Source: UBA8752 sp049610565
Lineage (GTDB): Bacteria > Bacteroidota > Bacteroidia > Flavobacteriales_D > Sanyastnellaceae
Length of the DNA stretch: 36,318 bases
Direction of reading: 5' to 3'
Assembly: GCA_049610565.1 (NCBI GenBank)
Contig: JBMYZR010000021.1
Coordinates: 1-36,318 of the forward strand
The stretch's first letter is position 1. Each line of letters begins with the position of its first letter. The position numbers and the translations under genes were made by a program. Under the pieces are notes generated by a model. It searched no databases. It was not told where the DNA came from and saw only the letters and a list, made by a program, of their open reading frames with translations. Of the stretch, positions 8,653 to 16,561 are shown piece by piece.

Positions 8653-9597
8653 TTACTGGAAGAGGTAGCCGAGGCGGAGCTGGGCCTGGAACTGGGTTCC
8701 GAGGGCGCCACCCTGCTGCGTGCCGGTCCAGAAGGGACGGTCGTTGATGTTGGCCGGGTGCTGACCGCTGTAGGCATGGCCCACGAGGTCGACACTGCCT
8801 TGGATGGGAGCGGGCATCTCGGTGAGGTCGCTCGGGTCGACGGCGTTCTGCGTGCCCCAGAAGAGGTTGTACGCAACGTTGTCGGTGGCGGCGATCTCCA
8901 TGTCGTTGACCTTGGAGCTCATGAAACCGAGGCCGGCCTCAGCACCCACGTAGAGGTAGTCCGTGAGGTAAGCGTCGAAACCGGTGACAAGGCCGAGCTT
9001 GAACATGCTGGCGCTCTGGCTGATGGTCTGGGTCCAGACGATGTACTGGTCCTGGTCACCGACCTGGTTCTCGTCGTCTGCGCTCCAGAACTCCTGTTCG
9101 AAGGAGGAGCTGGTCACACCGTAGCCGATTTCGAAACCGACGTAGGGGCTGAGCTTGTCACCGCCTGCATCGAAGTGCTTCTCGTAACCGGGTGCGATCA
9201 TCCAGGTGCTCTGGCTGAACGTGTCGTACAGGTCCGGGCTGGGGATCTCGTCGTCACCGGAGGTCACGTAGGCGCCTGCGATGGCCGGGATGCCGCCTTC
9301 GATGATCGTGCCGTCGGGCATGATGCTGAAGTAGGGCTCGGGACGACCGACACCGTTGAAGTCAAACTCGCGGAAGCCGATGGACTTGGAGTTCGTGCTG
9401 TTGAGCGTCAGGCTCAGACGGAAAGCGGACTCTTCGTCGGAGAAGTTCCGGTACTTGATGGTGGTGCCGTCAACGGGGCTGTTACCAAGCGGAGTGAACT
9501 GGAGTTCGATGTTGTGCTCGCCACCGAATTGCTTCTGGGCGTTGGCCGTGACTGCGAAGAGGGCAACCAGGGCGAGGGCAGACAGGATGTGCTTCAT
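8653..9597 (-). CDS. Outer-membrane beta-barrel protein, function unknown
   Basis: The protein has 314 residues from the ATG at 9597. It starts MKHILSALALVALFAVTANA, a clear Sec signal peptide, with cleavage before QKQFGG. I chose this start because the longer frame adds 27 non-conserved residues upstream of the signal peptide. The mature part alternates polar and hydrophobic residues and ends in a barrel-like strand (QAQLRLGYLFQ), as in Bacteroidota outer-membrane beta-barrel proteins of the OmpW/opacity-like size. Codon use is strongly biased (TTC, TAC, AAG), so it is probably abundant. It has its own terminator, and the divergent 170-base gap to the decarboxylase gene must contain its promoter, although I see only a weak candidate there (TTG-N19-TCATTTTC). 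No specific substrate or partner is suggested. Confidence 0.85.
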   Translation of the reverse strand: MKHILSALALVALFAVTANAQKQFGGEHNIELQFTPLGNSPVDGTTIKYRNFSDEESAFRLSLTLNSTNSKSIGFREFDFNGVGRPEPYFSIMPDGTIIEGGIPAIAGAYVTSGDDEIPSPDLYDTFSQSTWMIAPGYEKHFDAGGDKLSPYVGFEIGYGVTSSSFEQEFWSADDENQVGDQDQYIVWTQTISQSASMFKLGLVTGFDAYLTDYLYVGAEAGLGFMSSKVNDMEIAATDNVAYNLFWGTQNAVDPSDLTEMPAPIQGSVDLVGHAYSGQHPANINDRPFWTGTQQGGALGTQFQAQLRLGYLFQ

Positions 9598-9767
9598 CTT
9601 GAGGTTTCTGAAAATGATTTCCGGCCGCAAGAAAAGCAATTCCGTCGAAGCGTCCGGGGATATACACGGTTTTTCCACAATCAGCGCTGTGGACGCCTTG
9701 CCGGGCGCGGGTTTTCCTGTGACCCTGAGGTGCTGATTTCCTTGGATTTGGCCCCAATTTGCAGGCC

Positions 9768-11228
9768 ATGGAAGCGTTGCATCCTGCGTTGCGGAAAGCC
9801 TATGATCCAGAGCGGTTTGGACGCCTTGCGCGGCAGGTTGTCGCGGACCTGGAAACCCATTTGCGGGAGGCTCAGGCGCAAACGGCCCCGGCGTCGATGC
9901 CGTGGACCTCGCCGGAAAAGGAGCGCGCTTTCTGGTCGGAACGCATGCAGACGCCCGAAGGCTTGCCGGAGCTGATGCGGCTGGTCGTGTCCCGGTCCAA
10001 TGGGCTGCAGGACCCCCGATACATGGGCCACCAGGTGGCTGTGCCGTTTCCGGACGGCGCGCTGGTGGGCATGGTCACGGACCTGCTCAACAACGGCGGC
10101 GCCATCTACGAGATGGGGCCGACCAACTCGGCCATGGAGGAGGTCCTCATGGCGAGGATCGGCCGGATGATGGGCTTTCCGGAGGGGTGCGGCGGTGTGA
10201 TGTGCCACGGCGGCACGTTGGCCAACCTCGTGGCCCTGATGGCAGCGCGTCGGTGGACGGCAGGACCGGATGCAGACCCCTGGCGCGTCGGAGATGACGG
10301 GCAAGGCGCGGTGCTGGTTTCCGCACAAGCCCATTACTGCGTCGATCGCGCAGTCCGCATCATGGGGTGGGGACAAGACGGGGTCGGCCTGGTGGACACG
10401 GATGACCGACACGGCATCACGGCTGAAGGGTTGGATGCCGCGATGGCCGCCATGGAAGCGAAGGGTCGTCGTGTGGTCTCGGTGGTGGGCAGTGCCTGCA
10501 CGACCAGCACGGGGGCCTATGACGACCTCAACCTCTTGGCGGATTTTGCCGAGCGTCATGGCCTGTGGTTCCATGTCGACGGGGCGCACGGAGCGCCCGC
10601 CGTGTTCAGCGAGCGACACGCCCACCTGGTGGCGGGCATGGGAAGGGCCCACAGCGTGGCCATGGACTTCCACAAGATCATGGGGGTGCCCGCCTTGTGC
10701 ACAGGCCTGTTTTACGGCCGACACGACCACAGCTTTCTCCCCTTCACGCAGGAGGCGGAATACCTGTGGAGCGACGCGGAAGAGCCTGAGTGGTGGAACT
10801 TCGGGAAGCGGACGTTTGAATGCACCAAGCGCATGCTCAGCACGCGGGTTGCTGCGGTCATTGAGGAATACGGAACGGAGATCTGGGGTCACCTCGTCGA
10901 CCGGTTGTTTGCGCTGGGTGCAGAGCTCGCCCGGCAGATTGAAGAGCGGCCGCAGTTCGAGCTGGCGATGCAGCCGCAGGCCAACATCGTCTGTTTCCGC
11001 TTGATTCCCGCATCGATGGCCGATGCCGGTGCGGACGCCATCAACCGGTTCACGGAGCGGCTTCGCCAGCGTCATTTGGAGGCGGGGCCCCAGTATGTGG
11101 TGATGACCCGATTTGGCGGCCACGTCTGGTTGCGGTGCACGCTGATGAATCCGCTCACGGAAGCAGACGACCTGACGGCGATGCTGGACCGGGTGGAGGC
11201 GCTGGCTGCGGAGATTACTCCACAGTGA
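9768..11228 (+). CDS. PLP-dependent group II amino-acid decarboxylase
   Basis: This is a pyridoxal-phosphate enzyme of the group II decarboxylase family (aromatic amino acid, glutamate and diaminobutyrate decarboxylases). It has 486 residues from the ATG at 9768; a TTG at 9759 is a weaker alternative. Family landmarks are the PLP-phosphate loop HGGTLANLVAL, a stacking-His region SAQAHYCVDRA, SACTTSTGAYDDL, the cofactor Asp in WFHVDGAHGAP (the usual family form is HVDAAxGG) and the Schiff-base Lys in MDFHKIMGVP. The amino acid substrate cannot be told from sequence by eye. It stands alone, between an outer-membrane protein gene on the other strand and glmS, with which its 3' end overlaps convergently by 14 bases. 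Confidence 0.87.
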   Translation: MEALHPALRKAYDPERFGRLARQVVADLETHLREAQAQTAPASMPWTSPEKERAFWSERMQTPEGLPELMRLVVSRSNGLQDPRYMGHQVAVPFPDGALVGMVTDLLNNGGAIYEMGPTNSAMEEVLMARIGRMMGFPEGCGGVMCHGGTLANLVALMAARRWTAGPDADPWRVGDDGQGAVLVSAQAHYCVDRAVRIMGWGQDGVGLVDTDDRHGITAEGLDAAMAAMEAKGRRVVSVVGSACTTSTGAYDDLNLLADFAERHGLWFHVDGAHGAPAVFSERHAHLVAGMGRAHSVAMDFHKIMGVPALCTGLFYGRHDHSFLPFTQEAEYLWSDAEEPEWWNFGKRTFECTKRMLSTRVAAVIEEYGTEIWGHLVDRLFALGAELARQIEERPQFELAMQPQANIVCFRLIPASMADAGADAINRFTERLRQRHLEAGPQYVVMTRFGGHVWLRCTLMNPLTEADDLTAMLDRVEALAAEITPQ

Positions 11229-13062
11229 CGCTCTTGGCCAGATTGCGGGGCTGATCGACGTTGCGGTCGAGCATCACGGCAATGTGGTAGCTGAGCAGCT
11301 GGAAAGGGATGGTGCTGAGGATCGGGACCAAGGCATCCTGAGAGGGGTGCACCTCAATCGTGTGGTCGGCCATGTTGGCCACCTCCTTGTCCCCGGCAGT
11401 GACCACGGCGATGATGCGTCCACCGCGTGCCTTGACCTCTTGGATGTTCGAGAGCACCTTTTCGTAGTGCGCATCCTGGGTGGCCACGATGAAGACCGGC
11501 ATGTTCTCGTCGATGAGGGCAATGGGGCCGTGCTTCATCTCCGCTGCCGGGTAGCCTTCAGCGTGGATGTAGCTGATTTCCTTGAGCTTGAGGGCCCCCT
11601 CCAAGGCGACCGGGAAGTTGTATCCACGACCGAGGAACAAGGCGTTGGGTGCGTCCTTGTACGCTTCGGCAATCTTCCGGATTGCGTCCTCCTTCTTCAG
11701 CAGGGCGTCGACTTTTTCCGGAATGCCTTCGAGGCCGACCATGAGCCGGTTCAGCAGCTGGGGATCTATGGAGCCCCGCAGTTCGCCCACGCGCATGGCG
11801 ACAAGGGCGAGTACGGTGAGCTGGGCGGTGAACGCCTTGGTCGAGGCCACACCGATTTCTGGACCGGCATGGGTGTAGGCACCACTGTGGGACTCGCGTG
11901 AAATGCTCGACCCGACGACGTTGCAGATGCCGAAGACATGGGCGCCGCGCTCCTTGGCCATCCGGATGGCGGCCAGCGTGTCGGCCGTTTCACCGCTTTG
12001 GCTGATGGCGATGAGAATGTCGCCCTCGCCGAGAACGGGGTTGCGGTAACGGAATTCGCTGGCGTACTCGACCTCGACGGGGATGCGCACGAAATCCTCG
12101 AACATGTATTCGGCGACCAACCCGGCATGCCAGCTCGTGCCACAGGCCACGATGATGAGGCGCTTGGCATCGCGCCACATGGCTTCGTGGTCGTCGATGC
12201 CGGCCATTCGGATGGTGCCGTGGCTGAGGCGCAACCGGCCGCGCAGACAGTCCGCAATGGACCGGGACTGTTCGTGGATTTCCTTGAGCATGAAGTGCTC
12301 GTACCCCCCTTTTTCGATGGACTCGAGCGCCATCTCAAGCTCCGTGATCACCGGGGTGACCTTGTGGTTGCGGATGGTCCGGATTTTCAGTCCGGAAGAC
12401 AGGGAGATGCGGGCGACCTCTTCGTCTTCGAGGTAGACGACATTCTTCGTGTACTCGATGATGGGGGTCGCGTCCGATGCCACGAAGTATTCGCCTTCCC
12501 CGATGCCGATGACGAGCGGGCTCGACTTGCGGGCCAGCACGAGTTCGTCGGGACGGGCGATGTCCATGACGGCGATGGCGTAAGCTCCGACTACCTCGTC
12601 GAGGGCAATGCGGGTGGCTTCAAACAGGTCGAGTTCTTCGCTGCTGCGCATGACCTCTGAGATGAGGTGGACGAGCACTTCGGTGTCCGTGTCGCTGTAG
12701 AAGGTGTGTCCGCGTTCAATCAGGGTTTGCTTGAGCGCGTGGTAGTTCTCGATGATGCCGTTGTGGATCAGGGACAATTGACCGTCTCCGCTGAGGTGGG
12801 GGTGGGCGTTGACGTCGTTCGGTGGCCCGTGCGTGGCCCAACGGGTGTGCCCGATGCCGATGTGGCCTGTGGGCGTGTCGTTTCCGATGTGCTCCAGCAG
12901 GTCATCCACTTTGCCCTTCCTGCGGTGATGGGAGAGGGTCCCCGCGGTGTCGACAATGGCGACACCAGCGCTGTCGTATCCCCGGTATTCGAGCCGCTTG
13001 AGGCCCTTGATGATGAGTGGAAAGGCTGGTTGTTCCCCCAGATAGCCTACGATGCCGCACAT
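11215..13062 (-). CDS. glmS: Glutamine-fructose-6-phosphate aminotransferase (isomerizing)
   Basis: GlmS makes glucosamine-6-phosphate from fructose-6-phosphate and glutamine, the first step toward UDP-GlcNAc for peptidoglycan and lipopolysaccharide. The protein has 615 residues. The start at 13062 gives MCGIVGYLG, placing the catalytic Cys at position 2, as required after Met removal; an upstream in-frame Met would bury it. The glutaminase domain (about 1-220, HTRWATHG, HNGIIENY) is followed by two SIS domains (ISQSGETADT, GVASTKAFTAQL) and ends in AKSVTVE, the conserved GlmS tail. It lies 34 bases downstream of the DUF4270 gene and is probably in the same operon. I see no glmS ribozyme in the 34-base leader. 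Confidence 0.97.
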   Translation of the reverse strand: MCGIVGYLGEQPAFPLIIKGLKRLEYRGYDSAGVAIVDTAGTLSHHRRKGKVDDLLEHIGNDTPTGHIGIGHTRWATHGPPNDVNAHPHLSGDGQLSLIHNGIIENYHALKQTLIERGHTFYSDTDTEVLVHLISEVMRSSEELDLFEATRIALDEVVGAYAIAVMDIARPDELVLARKSSPLVIGIGEGEYFVASDATPIIEYTKNVVYLEDEEVARISLSSGLKIRTIRNHKVTPVITELEMALESIEKGGYEHFMLKEIHEQSRSIADCLRGRLRLSHGTIRMAGIDDHEAMWRDAKRLIIVACGTSWHAGLVAEYMFEDFVRIPVEVEYASEFRYRNPVLGEGDILIAISQSGETADTLAAIRMAKERGAHVFGICNVVGSSISRESHSGAYTHAGPEIGVASTKAFTAQLTVLALVAMRVGELRGSIDPQLLNRLMVGLEGIPEKVDALLKKEDAIRKIAEAYKDAPNALFLGRGYNFPVALEGALKLKEISYIHAEGYPAAEMKHGPIALIDENMPVFIVATQDAHYEKVLSNIQEVKARGGRIIAVVTAGDKEVANMADHTIEVHPSQDALVPILSTIPFQLLSYHIAVMLDRNVDQPRNLAKSVTVE

Positions 13063-13096
13063 GACCCTAAAGATAGCCCTCGTTGGGGGCTTGACC

Positions 13097-14368
13097 TTAT
13101 TCGGAACGGGTGACCACAAAGGCAGCCTCGGAGGTGGTCAGAGGGGTATGGAACACCACCTGCTCCAATGCGATGGAGGACAGTTCCGAATAGAGGTAGA
13201 CGTAGGGACGCGTTTCTTCGCCATTGAGCCGCTGTTGGGCGTAGATGGGCAGGTTGATGATGTAGGCGTTGCGGGTCTCGTCGAAGATTCCGCCGAGTGT
13301 GACGCCCGCAGCGAATTCGTCCTGGGTCAGTTCAAGGCCACCGCCCGGAGCTTTGAGGAAGGGTTTGAGGGAGGCGGGGCGGGGAAGCTTGGAGGGGGTA
13401 TCGTCCACGGGCAGGACGATTTCTGCCCGGTTGATGACCGTGCCATCGGAGACATCCAGGCTGTCGAGGCCACTGAGGTCGAGCCGCAGATAGGAACCGG
13501 CAGCACCGACCAGGGCCACCCGAGAGGCGCCCTCTGTGGGCAGGCTGTCATTGAGGCGACCGAATTCGGCGGGCCAGCTGTGCTGGAAATGGCCCACCCG
13601 GGCGGCGTTGGCGTTGATGATGAAGTTGTAGCTCGTGGTGTCTTCCGTGTTGTGGTAGTGCAGGGTGAGGAAGGAAATCCCCGCATTGGGTTCGAGTCTC
13701 ACGATTCCGCCGCCACCGGAGACGGACCGGACTTGGAGTCCCTTGAACCATTCACGCCAGGCGTCATTGGTGGCGTAGACGCTGGAGTCGGCATCGATCA
13801 AGCTTTGACCGAAAGACGGGTCCAACGGGATGCGGACTTGGGTCGAGAGGGTGTCGGACCCCACAATGACCCCTTGGTTCGGGTGCATCTGGACCGGTTG
13901 CCCGCTGGGCAGGGCCAGGTTGATGGGCAGGGTGGGGGGCACGTCGTTGGCGTAGTAGACACTGTCGATGGACAGGGTGTCGGCGAGTTGCTCGACCTGA
14001 ATCACCTGGTCGAAGTTCAAGCCATAGGACGGGCCGTTGAACCGCAGGGAGAGGATGAGGCTGTCGCACACCGGGTTGGTTCCGAAATCCTTGGACGTCT
14101 GGGACAGGCGGAGTTCCGTGGAGAAGAAGGCCGAGGTCAGTCCGCTGATGGGATCGAGCGTGTTGCCGAGCAGCAGGCTGGAACGCTCATCGGTTCTCAA
14201 GGAGTCGACGGGCACCATTTCAAGGGCGAACGGAAGGGTGTCCGTTCTGAGGTCGATCAGTTCGCCTTCCGGCTGCAGGCCGAGGCCGATTCCGCTGTCG
14301 GGTTTGCGACAACTGAACAGGGCCACAGAGGTGGCCAGAACCAAAAAAGCAACGCGTGCGAAACGCAT
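13097..14368 (-). CDS. DUF4270 family lipoprotein
   Basis: The 423-residue protein starts at the ATG at 14368 with a lipoprotein signal peptide ending in the lipobox ALFSC (Cys20). I recognise the DUF4270 family from GLGLQPEGELIDLRTDT just after the lipid anchor, SLLLGNTLDPISGLTSAFF, and the beta-rich body with paired LxLDLSGLDSL-like strands. Its biochemical role is not known; it is found almost only in Bacteroidota and, as here, next to glmS and the short starch-synthase-like gene, a conserved arrangement that suggests an envelope-related role. The mature protein lacks any enzyme motif I can name. An intercistronic hairpin sits upstream at 14419-14446. Confidence 0.85.
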   Translation of the reverse strand: MRFARVAFLVLATSVALFSCRKPDSGIGLGLQPEGELIDLRTDTLPFALEMVPVDSLRTDERSSLLLGNTLDPISGLTSAFFSTELRLSQTSKDFGTNPVCDSLILSLRFNGPSYGLNFDQVIQVEQLADTLSIDSVYYANDVPPTLPINLALPSGQPVQMHPNQGVIVGSDTLSTQVRIPLDPSFGQSLIDADSSVYATNDAWREWFKGLQVRSVSGGGGIVRLEPNAGISFLTLHYHNTEDTTSYNFIINANAARVGHFQHSWPAEFGRLNDSLPTEGASRVALVGAAGSYLRLDLSGLDSLDVSDGTVINRAEIVLPVDDTPSKLPRPASLKPFLKAPGGGLELTQDEFAAGVTLGGIFDETRNAYIINLPIYAQQRLNGEETRPYVYLYSELSSIALEQVVFHTPLTTSEAAFVVTRSE

Positions 14369-14418
14369 GGGTGAATCGGATTGGGCACGCAAGGTCGTGC
14401 AGAAAGGCCGTCGAGGTA

Positions 14419-14446
14419 CGCCGTCGTCAACCGATGGTCGACGGCG
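14419..14446 (-). other. Intercistronic hairpin before the DUF4270 gene
   Basis: CGCCGTCG (14419-14426) and CGACGGCG (14439-14446) form a perfect 8-bp stem, and ACC/GGT inside the loop can add three more pairs. It lies in the 106-base gap between the starch-synthase-like and DUF4270 genes. There is no T run, so it is more likely an mRNA-processing or stability element than a terminator. Confidence 0.35.
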
Positions 14447-14474
14447 CAACATTTCGTTCGAAGAACGGAAGGAA

Positions 14475-15305
14475 TCAGTCCTCAACGGCCACCTCCTTTC
14501 CCTCGAGGATGGTGTCGTAGAACTCGGCCACTTCGGCAGCACCGAGGTCGGCGAGGACGAAGGGCATCTTGGGAAGTTCGGAGGCATCGAAGCGCTCAGC
14601 GGTGTCGGCAGTCAGCTCCTTCGATCCAGCAATGAGGGCGTCGGAGTGGCGGATGGCCATTTCATTGAGGGCATCGAACGTGGGAATCTTGATGGATTCC
14701 ACGACATCTTGGCCGATGCCATCGAACGAAATTTTCTCGTGGAGGCTACCGTTGAGCGTTCCGTCGAAGCCTTCGTTGTAGAGGCTCGTGACGATTTTCG
14801 TGTTCTCGAAGTGGGCGTCTTCCTTGAACAGTTCCTTGAGGTAGAGGGGGACCAACGAAGCCATCCAACCGTGGCAGTGGATGATGTCCGGAGCCCAGGA
14901 CAATTTGCGGACGGTCTCGAGAACACCGCGGGCGAAGAAGATGGCCCGCTCGTCGTTGTCGGCGACCAGCTTGTCCTTGGCGTCAAACCACGTCACCTTC
15001 TTCTTGAAGTAGTGCTCGTTGTCGATGAAGTAGACCTGCATCCGGGCTGTGGGGATGGAGGCCACCTTGATGATGAGCGGGTGATCGGTGTCGTTGATGT
15101 TGAGGTTCATTCCGCTGAGACGGATGACCTCGTGAAGCTGGTGACGGCGCTCATTGATGACGCCGAAACGGGGCATGAACACACGGATTTCGCGGCCGCG
15201 TTCGTGGATGCCTTGGGGGATTTGCCGGGCGGCTTTGCTGATGTCGCTTTCCGGGAGAAAGGGTTGAATTGCTTGACTGACGTAAAGGATGCGGGTCTTG
15301 CTCAT
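14475..15305 (-). CDS. Short glycogen/starch synthase-like protein (GT5 N-terminal domain only)
   Basis: The 276-residue protein corresponds to the N-terminal Rossmann domain of GT5 glycogen synthases, which are normally about 480 residues. It starts MSKTRILYVSQAIQPFLPES; the expected ADP-glucose-binding KTGGL motif near the N-terminus is absent (the aligned stretch is ISKAARQIPQGI). Other family landmarks remain: RVFMPRFGVIN, YFIDNEHYF, DIIHCHGWMASLVP and IVTSLYNEGFDG. The C-terminal nucleotide-sugar half is missing and the downstream sequence does not supply it, so this is not a recent truncation: the same short form is common beside glmS and panC in Flavobacteriia. Glycogen synthesis is therefore doubtful; a regulatory or binding role is possible. 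The promoter at 15332-15363 drives it, and it leads the DUF4270-glmS operon. Confidence 0.85.
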   Translation of the reverse strand: MSKTRILYVSQAIQPFLPESDISKAARQIPQGIHERGREIRVFMPRFGVINERRHQLHEVIRLSGMNLNINDTDHPLIIKVASIPTARMQVYFIDNEHYFKKKVTWFDAKDKLVADNDERAIFFARGVLETVRKLSWAPDIIHCHGWMASLVPLYLKELFKEDAHFENTKIVTSLYNEGFDGTLNGSLHEKISFDGIGQDVVESIKIPTFDALNEMAIRHSDALIAGSKELTADTAERFDASELPKMPFVLADLGAAEVAEFYDTILEGKEVAVED

Positions 15306-15331
15306 GAATCTCTCGGAATAAACAGGCTTCT

Positions 15332-15363
15332 CAAATATAGCTTGAAAACCGCGGAAATTCAAG
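15332..15363 (-). promoter_or_regulatory. Promoter of the GT5-like/DUF4270/glmS operon
   Basis: On the minus strand CTTG (15363-15360) is followed after 20 bases by TATATTTG (15339-15332), a perfect match to the Bacteroidota -7 box TAnnTTTG. The start codon is 26 bases further on, giving a short leader. This is one of the best-formed promoters in the window. Confidence 0.65.
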
Positions 15364-15437
15364 CGGTTCGGCTACTTTCAGCCCCTCGAATTCGTGGCCG
15401 TTGACAGAGATTAACGAGCGCATTGACTGTGAGGCGC

Positions 15438-16310
15438 ATGGCACGGATCGGGAAGAGGAAAACGACAACACCTGCCGTGGAAGATCATGACTCGTTTGCG
15501 GATTGGGATCAGACCCGGTCGACTTTGCGCGGTCCAGTGGGGTTCGTGCCCACCATGGGGGCATTGCACGACGGGCATGCGGCCCTCATTCGCAGGGCCC
15601 GAAAGGACATGGGCCCGGAAGGCCATGTTGTGGTCAGCATTTATGTCAATCCGACCCAGTTCAACGACCCCGGTGACTTCGAGGCCTACCCCAGCACGCG
15701 GGAGGCCGACATGGCTGTGGCATTGGATGCCGGCGCGGATGCCGTGGTGTTCCCCGAAGCGGGTGAACTCTATCCCGGGGGGGTGCCGGAACGGGTGGAG
15801 GCAACGGACTATGGCAGGCTCACTGCATTGTGGGAGGCTGCCCACCGGCCGGGTCATTTCGATGGCGTGGTGGCCGTGGTGAGGCGGTTGTTCTCCTTGG
15901 TCCGGCCGGACCGCGCATTCTTCGGCGAAAAGGACTGGCAGCAACTGGCCGTCATTTCCGAGTTGGTGCGCCGAGAGTTCGATGGGTTGACCTTGGTTCC
16001 CGTGCCCACCGTGCGGGAAGAAGACGGACTGGCCATGAGTTCCCGAAACGTCCGGCTGTCCATTGCGGACCGTCGTTCTGCCGCCGTGTTGCACGGCGCA
16101 CTGGAGGTTGTCGCGAAATCAGGCGGTGACCAAGCGGTTTTGGACGATCAGGCCGATCGGCTGCGGTCCATGGGGTGGGATGTGGAGTACCTCGCCGTGG
16201 TCGATGCGATGACGTTGGAACCCGAACCGCAAGGAGGCGCACGACGGGCCATCGTGGCCGCACATTGGGGGGGCGTCCGCCTCATCGACAACGTTCCCGT
16301 TCCGAATTGA
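15438..16310 (+). CDS. panC: Pantothenate synthetase (pantoate--beta-alanine ligase)
   Basis: PanC joins pantoate and beta-alanine with ATP to make pantothenate, the precursor of coenzyme A. From the ATG at 15438 it has 290 residues; GTG at 15429 and TTG at 15423 are in frame but less likely. Motifs in order: the ATP-binding VPTMGALHDGH (about 37-47), SIYVNPTQFNDPGDFEAYP, HFDGVVAVVRRLF, RAFFGEKDWQQL and the EEDGLAMSSRN loop. The N-terminus is longer than usual by about 10-15 charged residues. It diverges from the GT5-like/glmS operon; panC next to this group is a known Bacteroidota arrangement. panB and panD are not in the window. Confidence 0.95.
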   Translation: MARIGKRKTTTPAVEDHDSFADWDQTRSTLRGPVGFVPTMGALHDGHAALIRRARKDMGPEGHVVVSIYVNPTQFNDPGDFEAYPSTREADMAVALDAGADAVVFPEAGELYPGGVPERVEATDYGRLTALWEAAHRPGHFDGVVAVVRRLFSLVRPDRAFFGEKDWQQLAVISELVRREFDGLTLVPVPTVREEDGLAMSSRNVRLSIADRRSAAVLHGALEVVAKSGGDQAVLDDQADRLRSMGWDVEYLAVVDAMTLEPEPQGGARRAIVAAHWGGVRLIDNVPVPN

Positions 16311-16368
16311 TTCCCCGGGTTGGGAATGACGGCGTCTTTTCTCCGACCTTCGTCACAAATTCCATCGG

Positions 16369-16539
16369 ATGGGAGCCATTGGACCTACTCAAGTCATTCT
16401 GATCGTTCTGGTCGTTCTCTTGCTGTTCGGAGGCCGCAAAATCCCTGAGCTCATGCGCGGCCTCGGTCGTGGCGTCAAGGAGTTCAAGGACGCGACCCAG
16501 GACGACGGCAAGTCCGGCGATGATGCCGGTCAGGCCTGA
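16369..16539 (+). CDS. tatA: Twin-arginine translocase subunit TatA/TatE
   Basis: This short gene encodes 56 residues: a hydrophobic membrane helix at about 9-20 (VILIVLVVLLLF), the FGG hinge-like turn followed by RKIPELMRGLGRGVKEFKDA, the amphipathic helix that defines TatA, and an acidic tail. TatA oligomers form the pore through which folded proteins with RR signals cross the inner membrane. tatC is not in the window. The gene lies 58 bases after panC and 22 bases before the likely start of the lytic transglycosylase, and the tatA-transglycosylase-DUF4837 order is recurrent in Flavobacteriia. The superoxide dismutase at 22742-23488 may be a client. Confidence 0.93.
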   Translation: MGAIGPTQVILIVLVVLLLFGGRKIPELMRGLGRGVKEFKDATQDDGKSGDDAGQA

Positions 16540-16561
16540 TCGGGCCAATCGTGTGCGCTGG

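Noticed and set aside
8641..9975. Plus-strand frame of 444 codons
   Set aside because: It is antisense to the beta-barrel gene, which has a signal peptide and a terminator, and then runs into the decarboxylase gene in another frame.
10270..11004. Frame of 244 codons within the decarboxylase gene
   Set aside because: It is a +1-frame shadow rich in Arg, Ser and Trp, with no family similarity.
13063..13096. Possible glmS ribozyme or riboswitch before glmS
   Set aside because: Only 34 bases separate the genes, too few for the ribozyme, and none of its conserved core is seen.
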